Part shown: piece by piece, positions 19,128 to 28,648 of the stretch
How the letters are laid out: the number at the start of each line of letters is the position of its first letter
How positions within the stretch are numbered: position 1 is the first letter of the stretch
Assembly: GCA_945898195.1 (NCBI GenBank)
Contig: CAMDHM010000001.1
Location: 62,001-126,000 of the forward strand
Origin: Pseudobacteriovorax antillogorgiicola
Lineage (GTDB): Bacteria > Bdellovibrionota_B > Oligoflexia > Oligoflexales > RGVZ01
Direction of reading: 5' to 3'
DNA length: 64,000 nucleotides
Translations under genes and position numbers: made by a program
The notes under the pieces: model-generated
Told to the model about the DNA's origin: nothing
The model's input: the letters and a program-made list of their open reading frames with translations, nothing else
Database searches by the model: none

Positions 19128-20336
19128 ATGGCACAAAATCCATCACTGTCTTTTGATAATACAGAAATAGCCTTTCGTTCTTTGTCGGACACGGAGCTTT
19201 TGCGAGCCTATACGTTGTTCCGGATGATTGGATTTCCGAGTCTCGTCAAGATCGGACCCCGTATTTTGACGACGGCCATGCGCTGGCATCTTCCGGTCTC
19301 TGGGATCGTCAAATACACTATTTTCAAGCATTTTTGTGGAGGCGAGTCGATCGAGGACTCCAGCGCGATGATCGATCGCCTTGGTCGTTTCAATGTTGGA
19401 ACGATCCTTGACTATTCCGTCGAGGGTGGACGCAGTGAGAGGGAGTTTGATGCTGCCGTCAAGGAAGTAACGCGTACCGTTGAGGCGGCAGCCGGCGAAA
19501 AAAAGATTCCATTTGCAGTATTTAAGGTTTCCGCTTTGGGCAGCCACCGGGTTTTGGAGGCCGCGTCCATCGGTGTGTCCGCTGGACAGTCTGTTCCCTC
19601 CCGGTTGAAGGCAGATTATGCCCGGGTTCATCAGCGCGTGCTGAAGATTTGCCAAGCTGCGGCTGATCATAACGTCAGGATTTTTATTGATGCCGAAGAA
19701 ACTTGGATTCAGGGCGCCATCGACTGCATGGCAGAAGAGATGATGGCCCGCTTTAATCGCGAGGGTCGGACGATCGTTTATAATACGGTTCAGCTTTATC
19801 GGGTCGGTCGGATTCAGGCTATGGAAGAACAGCTTCAGCGGGCCCGCAGCGGCTCGTTCAAAATTGGCTTCAAACTGGTGCGCGGAGCCTACATGGAAAA
19901 AGAGCGGGCTCGCGCAAGTAAGGCCGGTGCATCGTCTCCCATTCAAGCAGAAAAAGCTGGGACTGACGCGCAGTTTAATCAGGCAACGGCGTGGTGCCTT
20001 GACCATCTCGACGATGTGTCTTTTTGTGCTGGGACCCATAACGAGGATTCATGCATTGCGATTGCGGATGGTATGACGGCCCGGGGCCTTGCTTGTGACG
20101 ATTCACGGGTTTGGTTTTCACAGTTGCTTGGGATGAGCGACCACCTCTCATTTAATCTTGCAGCAGCAGGTTTTAATGTTGCGAAGTACGTTCCATATGG
20201 CCCGGTGAGGGCCACCCTGCCCTACCTCTTTCGACGCGCCGAGGAGAATACCTCGGTTTCCGGCCAAGCTGGGCGCGAACTTCTACTGCTGACCAAGGAA
20301 ATCCGGCGGCGGGGCCTTAGAATCCGCCGGAGTTAG
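19128..20336 (+). CDS. Proline dehydrogenase
   Basis: A 402-residue monofunctional FAD enzyme oxidising proline to pyrroline-5-carboxylate and passing electrons to the quinone pool. The family's TIM barrel is seen, with motifs such as FIDAEET, KLVRGAYMEKER (about 256-267), CAGTHNEDS and YVPYGPV near the end, followed by the RRAEEN motif that binds the substrate carboxylate. No P5C dehydrogenase domain is fused, unlike PutA. The start at ATG 19128 keeps it clear of the divergent icmF start (58-base gap); a longer frame from 19053 overlaps icmF. With icmF next door it points to amino-acid carbon use. Confidence 0.9.
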   Translation: MAQNPSLSFDNTEIAFRSLSDTELLRAYTLFRMIGFPSLVKIGPRILTTAMRWHLPVSGIVKYTIFKHFCGGESIEDSSAMIDRLGRFNVGTILDYSVEGGRSEREFDAAVKEVTRTVEAAAGEKKIPFAVFKVSALGSHRVLEAASIGVSAGQSVPSRLKADYARVHQRVLKICQAAADHNVRIFIDAEETWIQGAIDCMAEEMMARFNREGRTIVYNTVQLYRVGRIQAMEEQLQRARSGSFKIGFKLVRGAYMEKERARASKAGASSPIQAEKAGTDAQFNQATAWCLDHLDDVSFCAGTHNEDSCIAIADGMTARGLACDDSRVWFSQLLGMSDHLSFNLAAAGFNVAKYVPYGPVRATLPYLFRRAEENTSVSGQAGRELLLLTKEIRRRGLRIRRS

Positions 20337-20358
20337 GATCTGGACGAGGTTCGATATT

Positions 20359-21111
20359 TCAATTTGGTGAAACGTTCAAGATAGAGCTAACTGAGCGGCC
20401 GTTTAGGCTGCGCGTATGAATCAGCATGCGCCCTGGGGTCAAACGTTCTGAGTCAAGCCCAACGTCAACGCTGAAGGGGACTTCAACGTCGGCGCAGTTT
20501 CCTTTATGCATGGCCATGATCGGAAGGATTTCAACCGAATCCGGGAAATACTTGGAATCTACGTGTTCAATGTACATGCAGCTATTGGTGAACCTGCCGC
20601 GGAGTGTCGCCATGTGCTGACCTGGCGTCGTCTCTTTTTGGTCCAGAACCAAGTCTTCCACCGGTGCATATAGAAAATCATCCGGGTATTTGGACTGGGC
20701 TTTTGTCACGGCAAGAGATCCAATCTGATGGCCTTCGGTATTCTGAATTCGGTAATGACCCCCAGCCAGCATCCCGAGTTCGACTTCTTGGGTATAAGGA
20801 ACCAAGGCTTCGATACACGGTACGTTAAAGTAGTTGGCGCGGGCCTGGATGGTAATCATTTTGTGCTCGTCGCTAACATGCACCTCTGGTTTCGTGAGGC
20901 GGTAGCAACCGTCTGGAAGGTATCCATCCAGAATGACAACCGAATTGTCGTTGCTGTCCAACCCTTTTGGGGTGAAGACGCGGGTAACTTTGATGTTCCG
21001 GACTTCATCCGGATCTGAGGAAGATGTCGCAAGTGCGATGGAATTAAGTGCAAGGCCAGAAAAAGTGAGGGCTCCAGCGGCCACAATTGATCTGAAAGCG
21101 GTATGGTTCAT
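20359..21111 (-). CDS. Secreted protein, paralogue A of a two-member family
   Basis: A 250-residue exported protein with a Sec signal peptide (about 1-28, ending SIALA) and a strong AAGGAG ahead of ATG 21111; the longest frame (to 21309) overlaps murJ and is wrong. The mature part shares blocks with the product of 37044-37793: LDGYLP, CYRLT, PDDFLYAPV, GRFTN and RSLNG, in the same order and at similar spacing. Four Cys are shared (in CYRL, PCI, NSCM/NDCM and before the PF motif), suggesting two disulfides. I do not recognise the family. It sits after murJ on the same strand, 94 bases away. Confidence 0.75.
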   Translation of the reverse strand: MNHTAFRSIVAAGALTFSGLALNSIALATSSSDPDEVRNIKVTRVFTPKGLDSNDNSVVILDGYLPDGCYRLTKPEVHVSDEHKMITIQARANYFNVPCIEALVPYTQEVELGMLAGGHYRIQNTEGHQIGSLAVTKAQSKYPDDFLYAPVEDLVLDQKETTPGQHMATLRGRFTNSCMYIEHVDSKYFPDSVEILPIMAMHKGNCADVEVPFSVDVGLDSERLTPGRMLIHTRSLNGRSVSSILNVSPN

Positions 21112-21205
21112 GGCAGGCTCCTTGGTGAAAATCCGTTTACGACAGCAACATGCCCCAGTGTCAGTCTGGAACGATGAGATGTTCATTAGAAAAACCCATT
21201 CCGTA

Positions 21206-22903
21206 TCAATCTGAACCGCGGCGCATATTTTTCCGACTTCTAAACTGTCGGACTTGGGACAGAAACTGCTGCGGTCCAGTTCGCATGCGAACCATGGCGA
21301 GGGGAGCAAAAATTATTCCAACAATTGCCGCATGAACCAGAATGGAAAAGAGCGCGGCTAATTTTTTACCGAACAGATGCGTGACGTCCAGATGCAGTTG
21401 TTGCTGAATTAAAACGGCGCAAACGGTGGCAAAGATCAGAATTCCGATTGATCGAAAGGTTTCCCGCCATTCTACGATAACTTTGTCGCGGGTCATTCCC
21501 GCGATAAGCAAAATGGCGTTGCCGGTCAAGGTGGCAGAGGTTGTCAGGGCCAGACCACGGTGACCAAATTTTCCGACCAGAAGATCATTCGCAAAATAGT
21601 TTACGCCGATGGAGGCAATTCCAACCCACATCGCATAGCGCGTGCGTTCCGTCGCATAATAATAGGAATTTAATACTTTCAATAAACCATAACTTACCAA
21701 ACCAAAACTATAGGCTTGTAATGCAATGGAAGTGGCGGCGGTATCTCGTGATGTGAAACGCCCGGCTTCATAGAATAGGGAGATCACTTCAGGGGCAGCC
21801 ACGAATAAAAATGCGAAAGATGGCAGCAGCAGCCAAGTGACGAGTTCAAGGGCGTTGGTGATTTCCATTGAAGCCGCCGCATCGACTTTATGGCCAGCGC
21901 GTGCGATGGCTCTCGTGAGTGCTGGCAGGACGGCCGCACTAATTGCCACCCCGAACATCCCGATGGGAAGCTGCAGAAAACGAAAGGCAAAGTTCAACCA
22001 CGTCACAGCTCCTGGTTCCAGCGAAGTTGCAAAGTTTGTATTCACAATGACGTTTACTTGACCGGCGCTGGCAGCAATCACCATCGGCACCATTAGAAAC
22101 GCAATCCTGCGAATCTCAGGCGTCCATGGAATCATACGTTTGTTCTGGCTGGCATTCGCCGTGGGCATCATTGCGGAACTTCGGTCGGTCCTTAGGCCGA
22201 GGGACGCGAACCACATTTGCAATCCGGCGCCAATGAGAACCCCGACGCTGAGTCCCGTGATGCCGGCGTCCCCCAACCAAGCCGCGGTTTGCGGACTAGC
22301 CGTAGCGGCAAGGAGTGGGGTGAGCAGCAGCGCTCCTGAGATATTTGCAAGGTTGAATGCTGCCGGGGATACCGCAGAGAGAAAGAAGTGCCCCTTTTTG
22401 TGCAGGGCTCCCGTGATGATTGAGGTCATGGCAAAAATGGCAATGGTTGGAAAGAGGATCTGGGTTTGGCGGATTGCTATAGAATTAAACAGTTCGCTGT
22501 CGGGGGCCGATCCTCGGCGGCTCATTAGCGCTACGAGCCAAGGCGCACAGGCAATGCCTGCCACGACAATCCCAAGTCCGAGCCACCTGACGATTTTCAG
22601 GGTATCTTTCAAAACCTGGCGAGCAACGGCCTCATCACGCTCAGCGGTTGCCGTGTAGACCTGGGTAAATGAGCTTCCTAGAGCCCCTTCAGCGATTAAT
22701 TCGCGTAGTAAGTTAGGAATCCGGTAGGCAACAACAAAGGCGTCCATTGCGGTGCCAGCACCAAAAACAGCGCCAACAACCGACTCGCGAAGAACGCCAG
22801 ACACGCGGCTCACGACCGTGCCGGCGGTGAATAGCGCGCTGGACCTGGCGGTGGAGCGTGTGGTCGGGGTTTTGCCCATGTTTTGCGGGTCTGCGGGTGA
22901 CAT
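21206..22903 (-). CDS. murJ: Lipid II flippase MurJ
   Basis: A 565-residue polytopic inner-membrane protein of the MVF/MOP family that moves lipid II to the periplasmic side for peptidoglycan synthesis. The N-terminus carries the family signature: SRVSGVLRESVV, then GAGTAMDAFVVAYRIPNLLRE and the AEGALGSSFTQVY stretch, including the conserved Arg residues lining the central cavity. About 13-14 hydrophobic helices follow. ATG 22903 is preferred, with AAGGAT seven bases ahead. It is divergent from the protease-like gene at 23044. Likely essential. Confidence 0.95.
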   Translation of the reverse strand: MSPADPQNMGKTPTTRSTARSSALFTAGTVVSRVSGVLRESVVGAVFGAGTAMDAFVVAYRIPNLLRELIAEGALGSSFTQVYTATAERDEAVARQVLKDTLKIVRWLGLGIVVAGIACAPWLVALMSRRGSAPDSELFNSIAIRQTQILFPTIAIFAMTSIITGALHKKGHFFLSAVSPAAFNLANISGALLLTPLLAATASPQTAAWLGDAGITGLSVGVLIGAGLQMWFASLGLRTDRSSAMMPTANASQNKRMIPWTPEIRRIAFLMVPMVIAASAGQVNVIVNTNFATSLEPGAVTWLNFAFRFLQLPIGMFGVAISAAVLPALTRAIARAGHKVDAAASMEITNALELVTWLLLPSFAFLFVAAPEVISLFYEAGRFTSRDTAATSIALQAYSFGLVSYGLLKVLNSYYYATERTRYAMWVGIASIGVNYFANDLLVGKFGHRGLALTTSATLTGNAILLIAGMTRDKVIVEWRETFRSIGILIFATVCAVLIQQQLHLDVTHLFGKKLAALFSILVHAAIVGIIFAPLAMVRMRTGPQQFLSQVRQFRSRKNMRRGSD

Positions 22904-23043
22904 GAGATATCCTTTGCCCAGAGTGTCCCTGTTTGCGAAGGTGGCTGGCAAGGAGATTGCGTAGGCTTGTGCGATTGGGGGGAGTTCGGGTAAGTTTTCG
23001 GGACGTCAACCAGCGCTACCTTTGTTTGTTCACCGGAGGTCAA

Positions 23044-26000
23044 TTGTCTGTAATTCAATTCCGGCAGCGATGGGCTGTGACACCAATTATATTTCTCGCC
23101 ATGGCTTCGCTGATGGCGTTGGGGCCTGACGCCCGTTTTCCAGGTGAGCCGGGCAGCGATCCATGGATGCGCCGTCCGAATGATCCGGAGTACGCTGCGA
23201 CCTGGCAAAATTTTTCGCACATACCGTATGATCAGGTTAAACAGGTTTCTGATGAGGAAGCCCGTTTAGGTGCCGGCATGCATGTCGACCGGGCGTGGCA
23301 AATTCACGTTGGGACTCCGGCAACAAAAATCGCAGTTCTCGATTCTGGCATCCTTTGGGATTCGCGCGACTTACGGGAACGCTACGCACTGAATATCGGG
23401 GAACTTCCGGTTCCATACGGCGCAAAAACTTACGATGCTAACGGCGATGGCCGCATCTCCCCTGCTGACTGGCTTTCTGATCCTCGAATGAAGGAGCAGT
23501 CCAGCAAAGGTTATTTGACGCCTGCCGACCTGATTGCAGTTTTTTCCGACGGTGTTGATTCAGATCAAAATGGGTTTGTTGACGATATTGCAGGATGGGA
23601 TTTTCTTGAGCGCGACAATAATCCTGCAGACCGAACGGAATTCGGTCACGGCACAATGGAAGGCAACATGTCAGCCGGTGCGGTCAACAATGGCATCGAA
23701 TCTGCCGGTGCTTGTGGCAATTGCTCCGTAGCGTTTTTTCGAGTCAACGACAGCTTTATGGCGGACAGTAATAATATTGCCGCAGCAGTACGCTACGCAG
23801 TCGATAATGGATTCTCGGTGGTCCAGGCTGCGCTCGGACCATTCAATATGACGCCCGCCCTATACGCCGCCGTTGAACATGCGTGGAAGCACGACGTTGT
23901 CGTGGTGGCCACGGCCGGCGATGAAAATAGTTTTCACAGCAATCAGCCGGCCGTGCTCGATCAGGTGCTGTACGTTAATGCACTGCGCCATGACGGCAAA
24001 ACCCCACAAGATTCATCGAGCTACCTTGCCTTCAATAATTGCAGTAATTTTGGTGCGCGTTTAGACGTTAGTGCTTCCGGCAAAGCTTGTTCTTCAGAGG
24101 CTACGGCGCGACTTGCCGGGATCGTGGCTTTGGCTAAATCCTATGCCGCTCAAACCGGACGTCACTACTCTGCTGGTGAAATCATTGCGACGGTGCGTCA
24201 TACCGCCGATGACGTCAACCTTGGGGGCGCCGAGGCTTCGTCTGAGCGCATGCCGTCGATGGAGGGTTGGGATTCGACCACCGGAAATGGTCGGGTTAAT
24301 GCCGCCGGACTGCTTGAGGCGATTCAGCGAGATCAAGTTTTCCCTGGAGGGCGCATTACTTCTCCGGCTTGGTTTGATGTTTTTCGCGAGGCAGATAAGT
24401 TAGCAATTCCAGTTCAAGTATCCGTACCGCTTCCGCGAACCGGAAGCCTTCGCCTTCGTCTGGTTATTCAACGGGGTGTGGAGGAAGCGGGGGCCGAAGT
24501 GGTTGAGGTTGCGGCCACGCCGGTTCTTGCTGGGGCATTTAATGACCAGTTGGCTGTTATCAATATTGAATCATTGATGCAGATCAAAGCGTCGTCATTT
24601 GAAAATAATCGCTACCGAGACGCATGGACCTTGATTCTTGAAATAGACGATTTGTCTGGAAGGATCAGTCGGGTGCGGCGGACGTTTTTTCTATTCCCTG
24701 ATGGGGGGCTGGCTCCGCAAATATTTCACTCATCTAAAATTCAACATGCCTCGATAGAAGGCGCTCCAGTATTTTACGATATCGATGGTGATGGTCGTGA
24801 CGAGGTAGCCTTCGCGGATGGCGCCGGCCTTATTCACTTGCTCGACTCAAATAATGGAACGGTCTCCACCCCAACAGGATTATCGGGCGAAAGGCCTGGA
24901 TTTCCGGTGTCGATGCCGTCGTCGTATCCTGCCCGTGGATTTTCTTCGAGTGTCTTTTCGGCCCTTGCTGCCGGCGAGATCGAACCAGGAAAGCCGGTTC
25001 TCGTCGCTGCCTCAATCGAAGGGCATGTGGCAGCCATCGATGGTGATGGACACTTTTTACCAGGTTTTCCTGTATCAATTCCCTTTCCGAATTTTTCGAC
25101 GGTGACGCGAACCGCGGATCCGTCCACGGGTGTGCTTGCAGCTCCGGTACTTGCTGATATCGACCACGATGGTCACCGTGAGATTATTGTGGCGGGCCTT
25201 GATGGTCATATTTATGTGTTCCGGTTTGATGGAACGATGCAGCCCGGTTTTCCAGTGCCAGTTCTCAATAATGGAATGTTGGCAAAGATTGTCTCTTCGC
25301 CGGCGGTATACGATGTCAACCGGGACGGCGTTCTGGATCTAGTGTTTGGAACAGCTCATTACAGTGAGACATCGGGGTTTTTATTTGCCGTGAGCGGGCG
25401 AGGCCTATTGGACTCTACGGTCGTACTACCCGGATTTCCCACTCGGATTCCAGTCCTTCGCAATAACATCTTGCCACTGATTGGATCCGGCATCGCGGCA
25501 GCTCCCGCGATCGGAGATATTGATGGCGATGGAATTGCAGAGATTGTCGCACACGGCTTTGCCGGCAAGGCTTATGTGGTGGGGCTTGATGGAAAGTTAA
25601 AAAAATCCCTGTCCATGATTCCCTCGCCATCTAGTCCTGCGATAAGCGAGGAAGAGATGGCGGTTGCCTTTGGGCAGTCTGCGATCGCGGATCTCGATGG
25701 TGATGGCACAGGTGACGTCTTTGCACCCGGTGTGGGTCGACGAATTTTGATCAGTCTTTTGATGGGCGGGCGGCGCGTTCCCTACCGTTATTTGATCGGC
25801 AGTTGGTCCGGAAAAACCGGTGCAATGAATCCGACTTTTCCGCGCTTTCTAGAGGACGCACCCCTTATGGGTTCTCCAATATTTGCGGATGTGACAGGCG
25901 ACGGACGCCCTGACGTGATCGTTCCCGATGCCGGTTTTGAACTTCACGCCTTCGATGTCATGGGTGCGAGGGCGCGCGATGGAGTCGCTGCTAAGGGGCC

Positions 26001-26235
26001 TGAAGCGGTGGGCTTTCCAAAGCGGACCGGTGGATGGATGTTTGGCAGTCCCGCGGCTGGTGATTTTGACGGTGATGGACGGGTGGATTTAGCTGGTGGG
26101 ACCAGAGAGGGGCTTATCTTCATCTGGCCGACGCCTGGAAAAATTTCGGCGCAAAGCCGTTTTGGTTACGACTACAAGGGTAATGCCCAAAGAACAGGTG
26201 TTTGGCTGCCAGAACGCTCCGGGGGAAAAAAGTGA
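23044..26235 (+). CDS. Subtilisin-like (S8) protein with C-terminal FG-GAP/VCBS repeats
   Basis: About 1063 residues, exported by a signal segment (about 12-27). TTG at 23044 is chosen as start because GGAGG sits five bases ahead; the longest frame begins at 22933 with an Arg-rich run and lacks a signal. The peptidase S8 domain (about 65-375) has Asp100 (AVLDSG), His202 (GHGT) and Ser351 (SSEATARLAG) at triad positions, but the oxyanion-hole Asn is Asp293 (AGDEN), and the TSMATP box is degenerate. After a beta linker come about seven calcium-binding DxDxDG repeats (about 575-1050), probably a seven-bladed propeller like integrin alpha. The stop overlaps the next gene's start by four bases. 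Confidence 0.85.
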   Translation: MSVIQFRQRWAVTPIIFLAMASLMALGPDARFPGEPGSDPWMRRPNDPEYAATWQNFSHIPYDQVKQVSDEEARLGAGMHVDRAWQIHVGTPATKIAVLDSGILWDSRDLRERYALNIGELPVPYGAKTYDANGDGRISPADWLSDPRMKEQSSKGYLTPADLIAVFSDGVDSDQNGFVDDIAGWDFLERDNNPADRTEFGHGTMEGNMSAGAVNNGIESAGACGNCSVAFFRVNDSFMADSNNIAAAVRYAVDNGFSVVQAALGPFNMTPALYAAVEHAWKHDVVVVATAGDENSFHSNQPAVLDQVLYVNALRHDGKTPQDSSSYLAFNNCSNFGARLDVSASGKACSSEATARLAGIVALAKSYAAQTGRHYSAGEIIATVRHTADDVNLGGAEASSERMPSMEGWDSTTGNGRVNAAGLLEAIQRDQVFPGGRITSPAWFDVFREADKLAIPVQVSVPLPRTGSLRLRLVIQRGVEEAGAEVVEVAATPVLAGAFNDQLAVINIESLMQIKASSFENNRYRDAWTLILEIDDLSGRISRVRRTFFLFPDGGLAPQIFHSSKIQHASIEGAPVFYDIDGDGRDEVAFADGAGLIHLLDSNNGTVSTPTGLSGERPGFPVSMPSSYPARGFSSSVFSALAAGEIEPGKPVLVAASIEGHVAAIDGDGHFLPGFPVSIPFPNFSTVTRTADPSTGVLAAPVLADIDHDGHREIIVAGLDGHIYVFRFDGTMQPGFPVPVLNNGMLAKIVSSPAVYDVNRDGVLDLVFGTAHYSETSGFLFAVSGRGLLDSTVVLPGFPTRIPVLRNNILPLIGSGIAAAPAIGDIDGDGIAEIVAHGFAGKAYVVGLDGKLKKSLSMIPSPSSPAISEEEMAVAFGQSAIADLDGDGTGDVFAPGVGRRILISLLMGGRRVPYRYLIGSWSGKTGAMNPTFPRFLEDAPLMGSPIFADVTGDGRPDVIVPDAGFELHAFDVMGARARDGVAAKGPEAVGFPKRTGGWMFGSPAAGDFDGDGRVDLAGGTREGLIFIWPTPGKISAQSRFGYDYKGNAQRTGVWLPERSGGKK

Positions 26236-27758
26236 ATAGAAAGCTCTATGCGGTCTTGTTTTTACTTTTCAGTTTTAGCTCCGTGGGCATGGGTCAAATC
26301 ACGCCAGATGCCCTCAAGCTTGATCTAACCCAAGATGGACTTGATGTGATTGCGCGCGAAATCCAAACGCGTTTCATGCGTAACGTTAATTTCCGTCAGA
26401 TAAAAGACCTTCATAAGGTTCTTTCCAACGGATGGAATTTGGACACGGTCGGCTTAAATTACAGTGTTGATTTTAAAAAGCTGAATTTGAGGGTCGCCAA
26501 GGATGGGGTTCATGTTGAGTTTTCGGTAAATTCCGTTGCTCTGCACGCCGATTCAATCAAGGTCTCAAGACCCTGGTTGTGGTGGACCCTTAGGTCCAAC
26601 TGTACCAGTGTCGATGTCAGTGTTTCGGGTTCTACTGGGCCGGCGCTGTCTGTACGTCTAATGCCCTTGGTGACTGAAGCCGGAAATCTTGACGCCGACC
26701 TCGGGGGAGTGGATTTTGTCATCGATCCAGATGCCTACGTGGTTCAGGGTCCTGCGGAATGTTCTGGTATCCTGGGCTTTGGCAGCTACATACGGGATGC
26801 CGTTGCTGGCGTACTTTCCGGGGCGAGGGAACAGATTGCCGATATTGTGAAAAAGCAAGTTGTGGAGTTATTGCCTGAGGCTTTCGTTGAAATCGACGGC
26901 ATGTTGCATCAATCCTTTGAATTGCATGTTGGGTATCCTGGAATTCCATTTTCTGAGGACCTACTGCTCACTGGATCACCAGCGGCAATTGAGGCCCATG
27001 ATGGGCGTCTTGTTTTTGTAATGAGGTCGGATATTTCGGCTATTTCGAGGGATGGATTTCTAGATCACAGGCAAAAAGAGCGGCGGGCAGCCAGTGCCCC
27101 TCCGCGCTTGATATTTGGTTCTGTTGGTCTAAATAAAAAAGTTATTAATGATGCTTTGGAAGCATTGCATCCTATGGCTCAAAAAGAATTTGAGCTGAAA
27201 CCCGACACGATTCCGCAGCTGGGTGCGTACTTGAATGCAGATGCCCTTGCATCGATATGGCCTGATTTGCATGAATTGGATTTGGATACGAAAGAAATTC
27301 GGGCGTTCGTGAGCCTTCCGGGTCTACCGAGCATTGAAGCGTTGCAGGTCAAAGATTCGGTGCGCGCGATCAAATTTGCGATCAATATTCCAGATGCGCG
27401 ATTGTCCATCATGGTCAAGACACGGGGCGTTTGGATGAACTACGCGAATATTAGTGCGCAGCTTTCTGTGCCGCTTGGGATCGACATGGAAGATGGGGAG
27501 ATGGAAGTTAAGCTGAGCGATCCTGCCGTGGTCGCTATAAGCGGTGGCTGGGCGAATGATTATCAGCCTTCCATTGATATATTTGAAGCCGACCTGGCGC
27601 AGGTAATGATGAAGAGTGTTTTCGACATGGTATTTCTTCAAGGACCGTTTTTACAGTTTCTTGTTCCGGTCTACGATTTTGGGGGAGGGCGAATGGGCTT
27701 TGCGAATCCACGCCCTGATGGCCCATATTTTTCAATCGATTTGATTTCGGCCAAGTAA
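26232..27758 (+). CDS. Secreted protein, possible TULIP/BPI-like lipid-binding fold
   Basis: The GTG at 26232 overlaps the upstream stop as GTGA, so translation is coupled to the S8/FG-GAP gene. The 508-residue product has a signal peptide ending near residue 20 (SSVGMGQ). The remainder alternates long beta strands with two long amphipathic helices (about residues 185-215 and 300-320), splitting the protein into two similar-sized halves. That is how the tubular lipid-binding (TULIP/BPI) proteins are built, but there is no family signature I can name, so this is inference. There are only two Cys. It may be the working partner of the coupled protein. Confidence 0.7.
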   Translation: MNRKLYAVLFLLFSFSSVGMGQITPDALKLDLTQDGLDVIAREIQTRFMRNVNFRQIKDLHKVLSNGWNLDTVGLNYSVDFKKLNLRVAKDGVHVEFSVNSVALHADSIKVSRPWLWWTLRSNCTSVDVSVSGSTGPALSVRLMPLVTEAGNLDADLGGVDFVIDPDAYVVQGPAECSGILGFGSYIRDAVAGVLSGAREQIADIVKKQVVELLPEAFVEIDGMLHQSFELHVGYPGIPFSEDLLLTGSPAAIEAHDGRLVFVMRSDISAISRDGFLDHRQKERRAASAPPRLIFGSVGLNKKVINDALEALHPMAQKEFELKPDTIPQLGAYLNADALASIWPDLHELDLDTKEIRAFVSLPGLPSIEALQVKDSVRAIKFAINIPDARLSIMVKTRGVWMNYANISAQLSVPLGIDMEDGEMEVKLSDPAVVAISGGWANDYQPSIDIFEADLAQVMMKSVFDMVFLQGPFLQFLVPVYDFGGGRMGFANPRPDGPYFSIDLISAK

Positions 27759-27766
27759 AAAAAAAT

Positions 27767-28576
27767 CTATTTAATCGACGAGGCATCCATTCGGGCCTTG
27801 GCAGCTTCCTCGCGAATTTGAGCGGCCGTTTTGTCCCGGACAAAGAGGTTGGTGTCTAAGTCGGGGTCACTTTCCTTTTGCTTGGCCACTAATTCAAGAG
27901 CAGTCGCTGCCGCGAGCAATGCCGATTTACGGATTGCAGGAAATTCGGGGAAGTCTTTGTCCACTTGAAGAAATCGGAAAGCGCAGGAGTGATAGATTTT
28001 TTTTCGGCAGTAGAAGTCGCTGATGAAAATAGCGTGCTCAGCCAGCCGTTTGCGCCCTGCGAGAATTAAATTACGAGCCTCATTCGAGTATTTACTCTCG
28101 GGATGTGTCGCAAGAAGTTTGTGCCATTCGTCAATGGCCTTGGCTGTAAACTCTTGTTCACGATTCACTTCCTCTGGCGCATCTTTCCAATAGGATTCGC
28201 CAATTCGAAACATCGCAAAGTCGCTTTGTGGATGCTTCGGATGTAATTTGACGAACTGTTCGTAAGAAACGACAGCTTCTGGATAGCGACTTAGTTGAAA
28301 TTGGGCGTTGGCAATGAGAAGCTCGGCGTCGGTGGCGTATTGGCTGTAAGGAAAGCGGGATTTGAATTCGCCGAGCTTAGAGATGGCGATCTCAAAGCTC
28401 TCTTCGTCGTAAGCTTCCTTCGCGTGGGCGTAAGAAGTCTTGGGGTCGTTTGGATCCAGCTCCTTCTCGGTACAGCCGGGAAGGCTAAAAAGGATGACCG
28501 CAGCCACCGCGCAAACGAAGGGAATCGTAGCCGTTACGCTGTTTTTTTTGATTTGTTCCAGGGCGCTGGAGAACAT
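27767..28576 (-). CDS. bamD: Outer-membrane assembly lipoprotein BamD
   Basis: BamD binds BamA from the periplasmic face of the outer membrane and helps insert beta-barrel proteins. The 269-residue product has a signal peptide with lipobox LPGC (Cys35) and TPR units starting around residue 46, including AYDEESFEIAI, FKSRFPYSQYATDAEL and YEQFVKLHPKHPQSDFAMFRIG, the typical BamD/ComL pattern. Length is close to the usual 240-280. It converges with the coupled secreted gene upstream (eight bases between stops). BamA and the remaining Bam lipoproteins are not in this window. Confidence 0.93.
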   Translation of the reverse strand: MFSSALEQIKKNSVTATIPFVCAVAAVILFSLPGCTEKELDPNDPKTSYAHAKEAYDEESFEIAISKLGEFKSRFPYSQYATDAELLIANAQFQLSRYPEAVVSYEQFVKLHPKHPQSDFAMFRIGESYWKDAPEEVNREQEFTAKAIDEWHKLLATHPESKYSNEARNLILAGRKRLAEHAIFISDFYCRKKIYHSCAFRFLQVDKDFPEFPAIRKSALLAAATALELVAKQKESDPDLDTNLFVRDKTAAQIREEAAKARMDASSIK

Positions 28577-28648
28577 CCTGAAATCCTTGCGAAAAAAGTT
28601 TGACTATCCCTCTACATACCAAAGCAGAGATGCCGATACTACAAAGAG

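Noticed and set aside
15700-19130. B12 riboswitch before icmF
   Set aside because: The gap to the divergent gene is only about 60 bases and shows no B12-box; too short for the element.
19143-20039. 298-residue minus-strand ORF
   Set aside because: Antisense shadow of proline dehydrogenase; no domain, no ribosome binding site.
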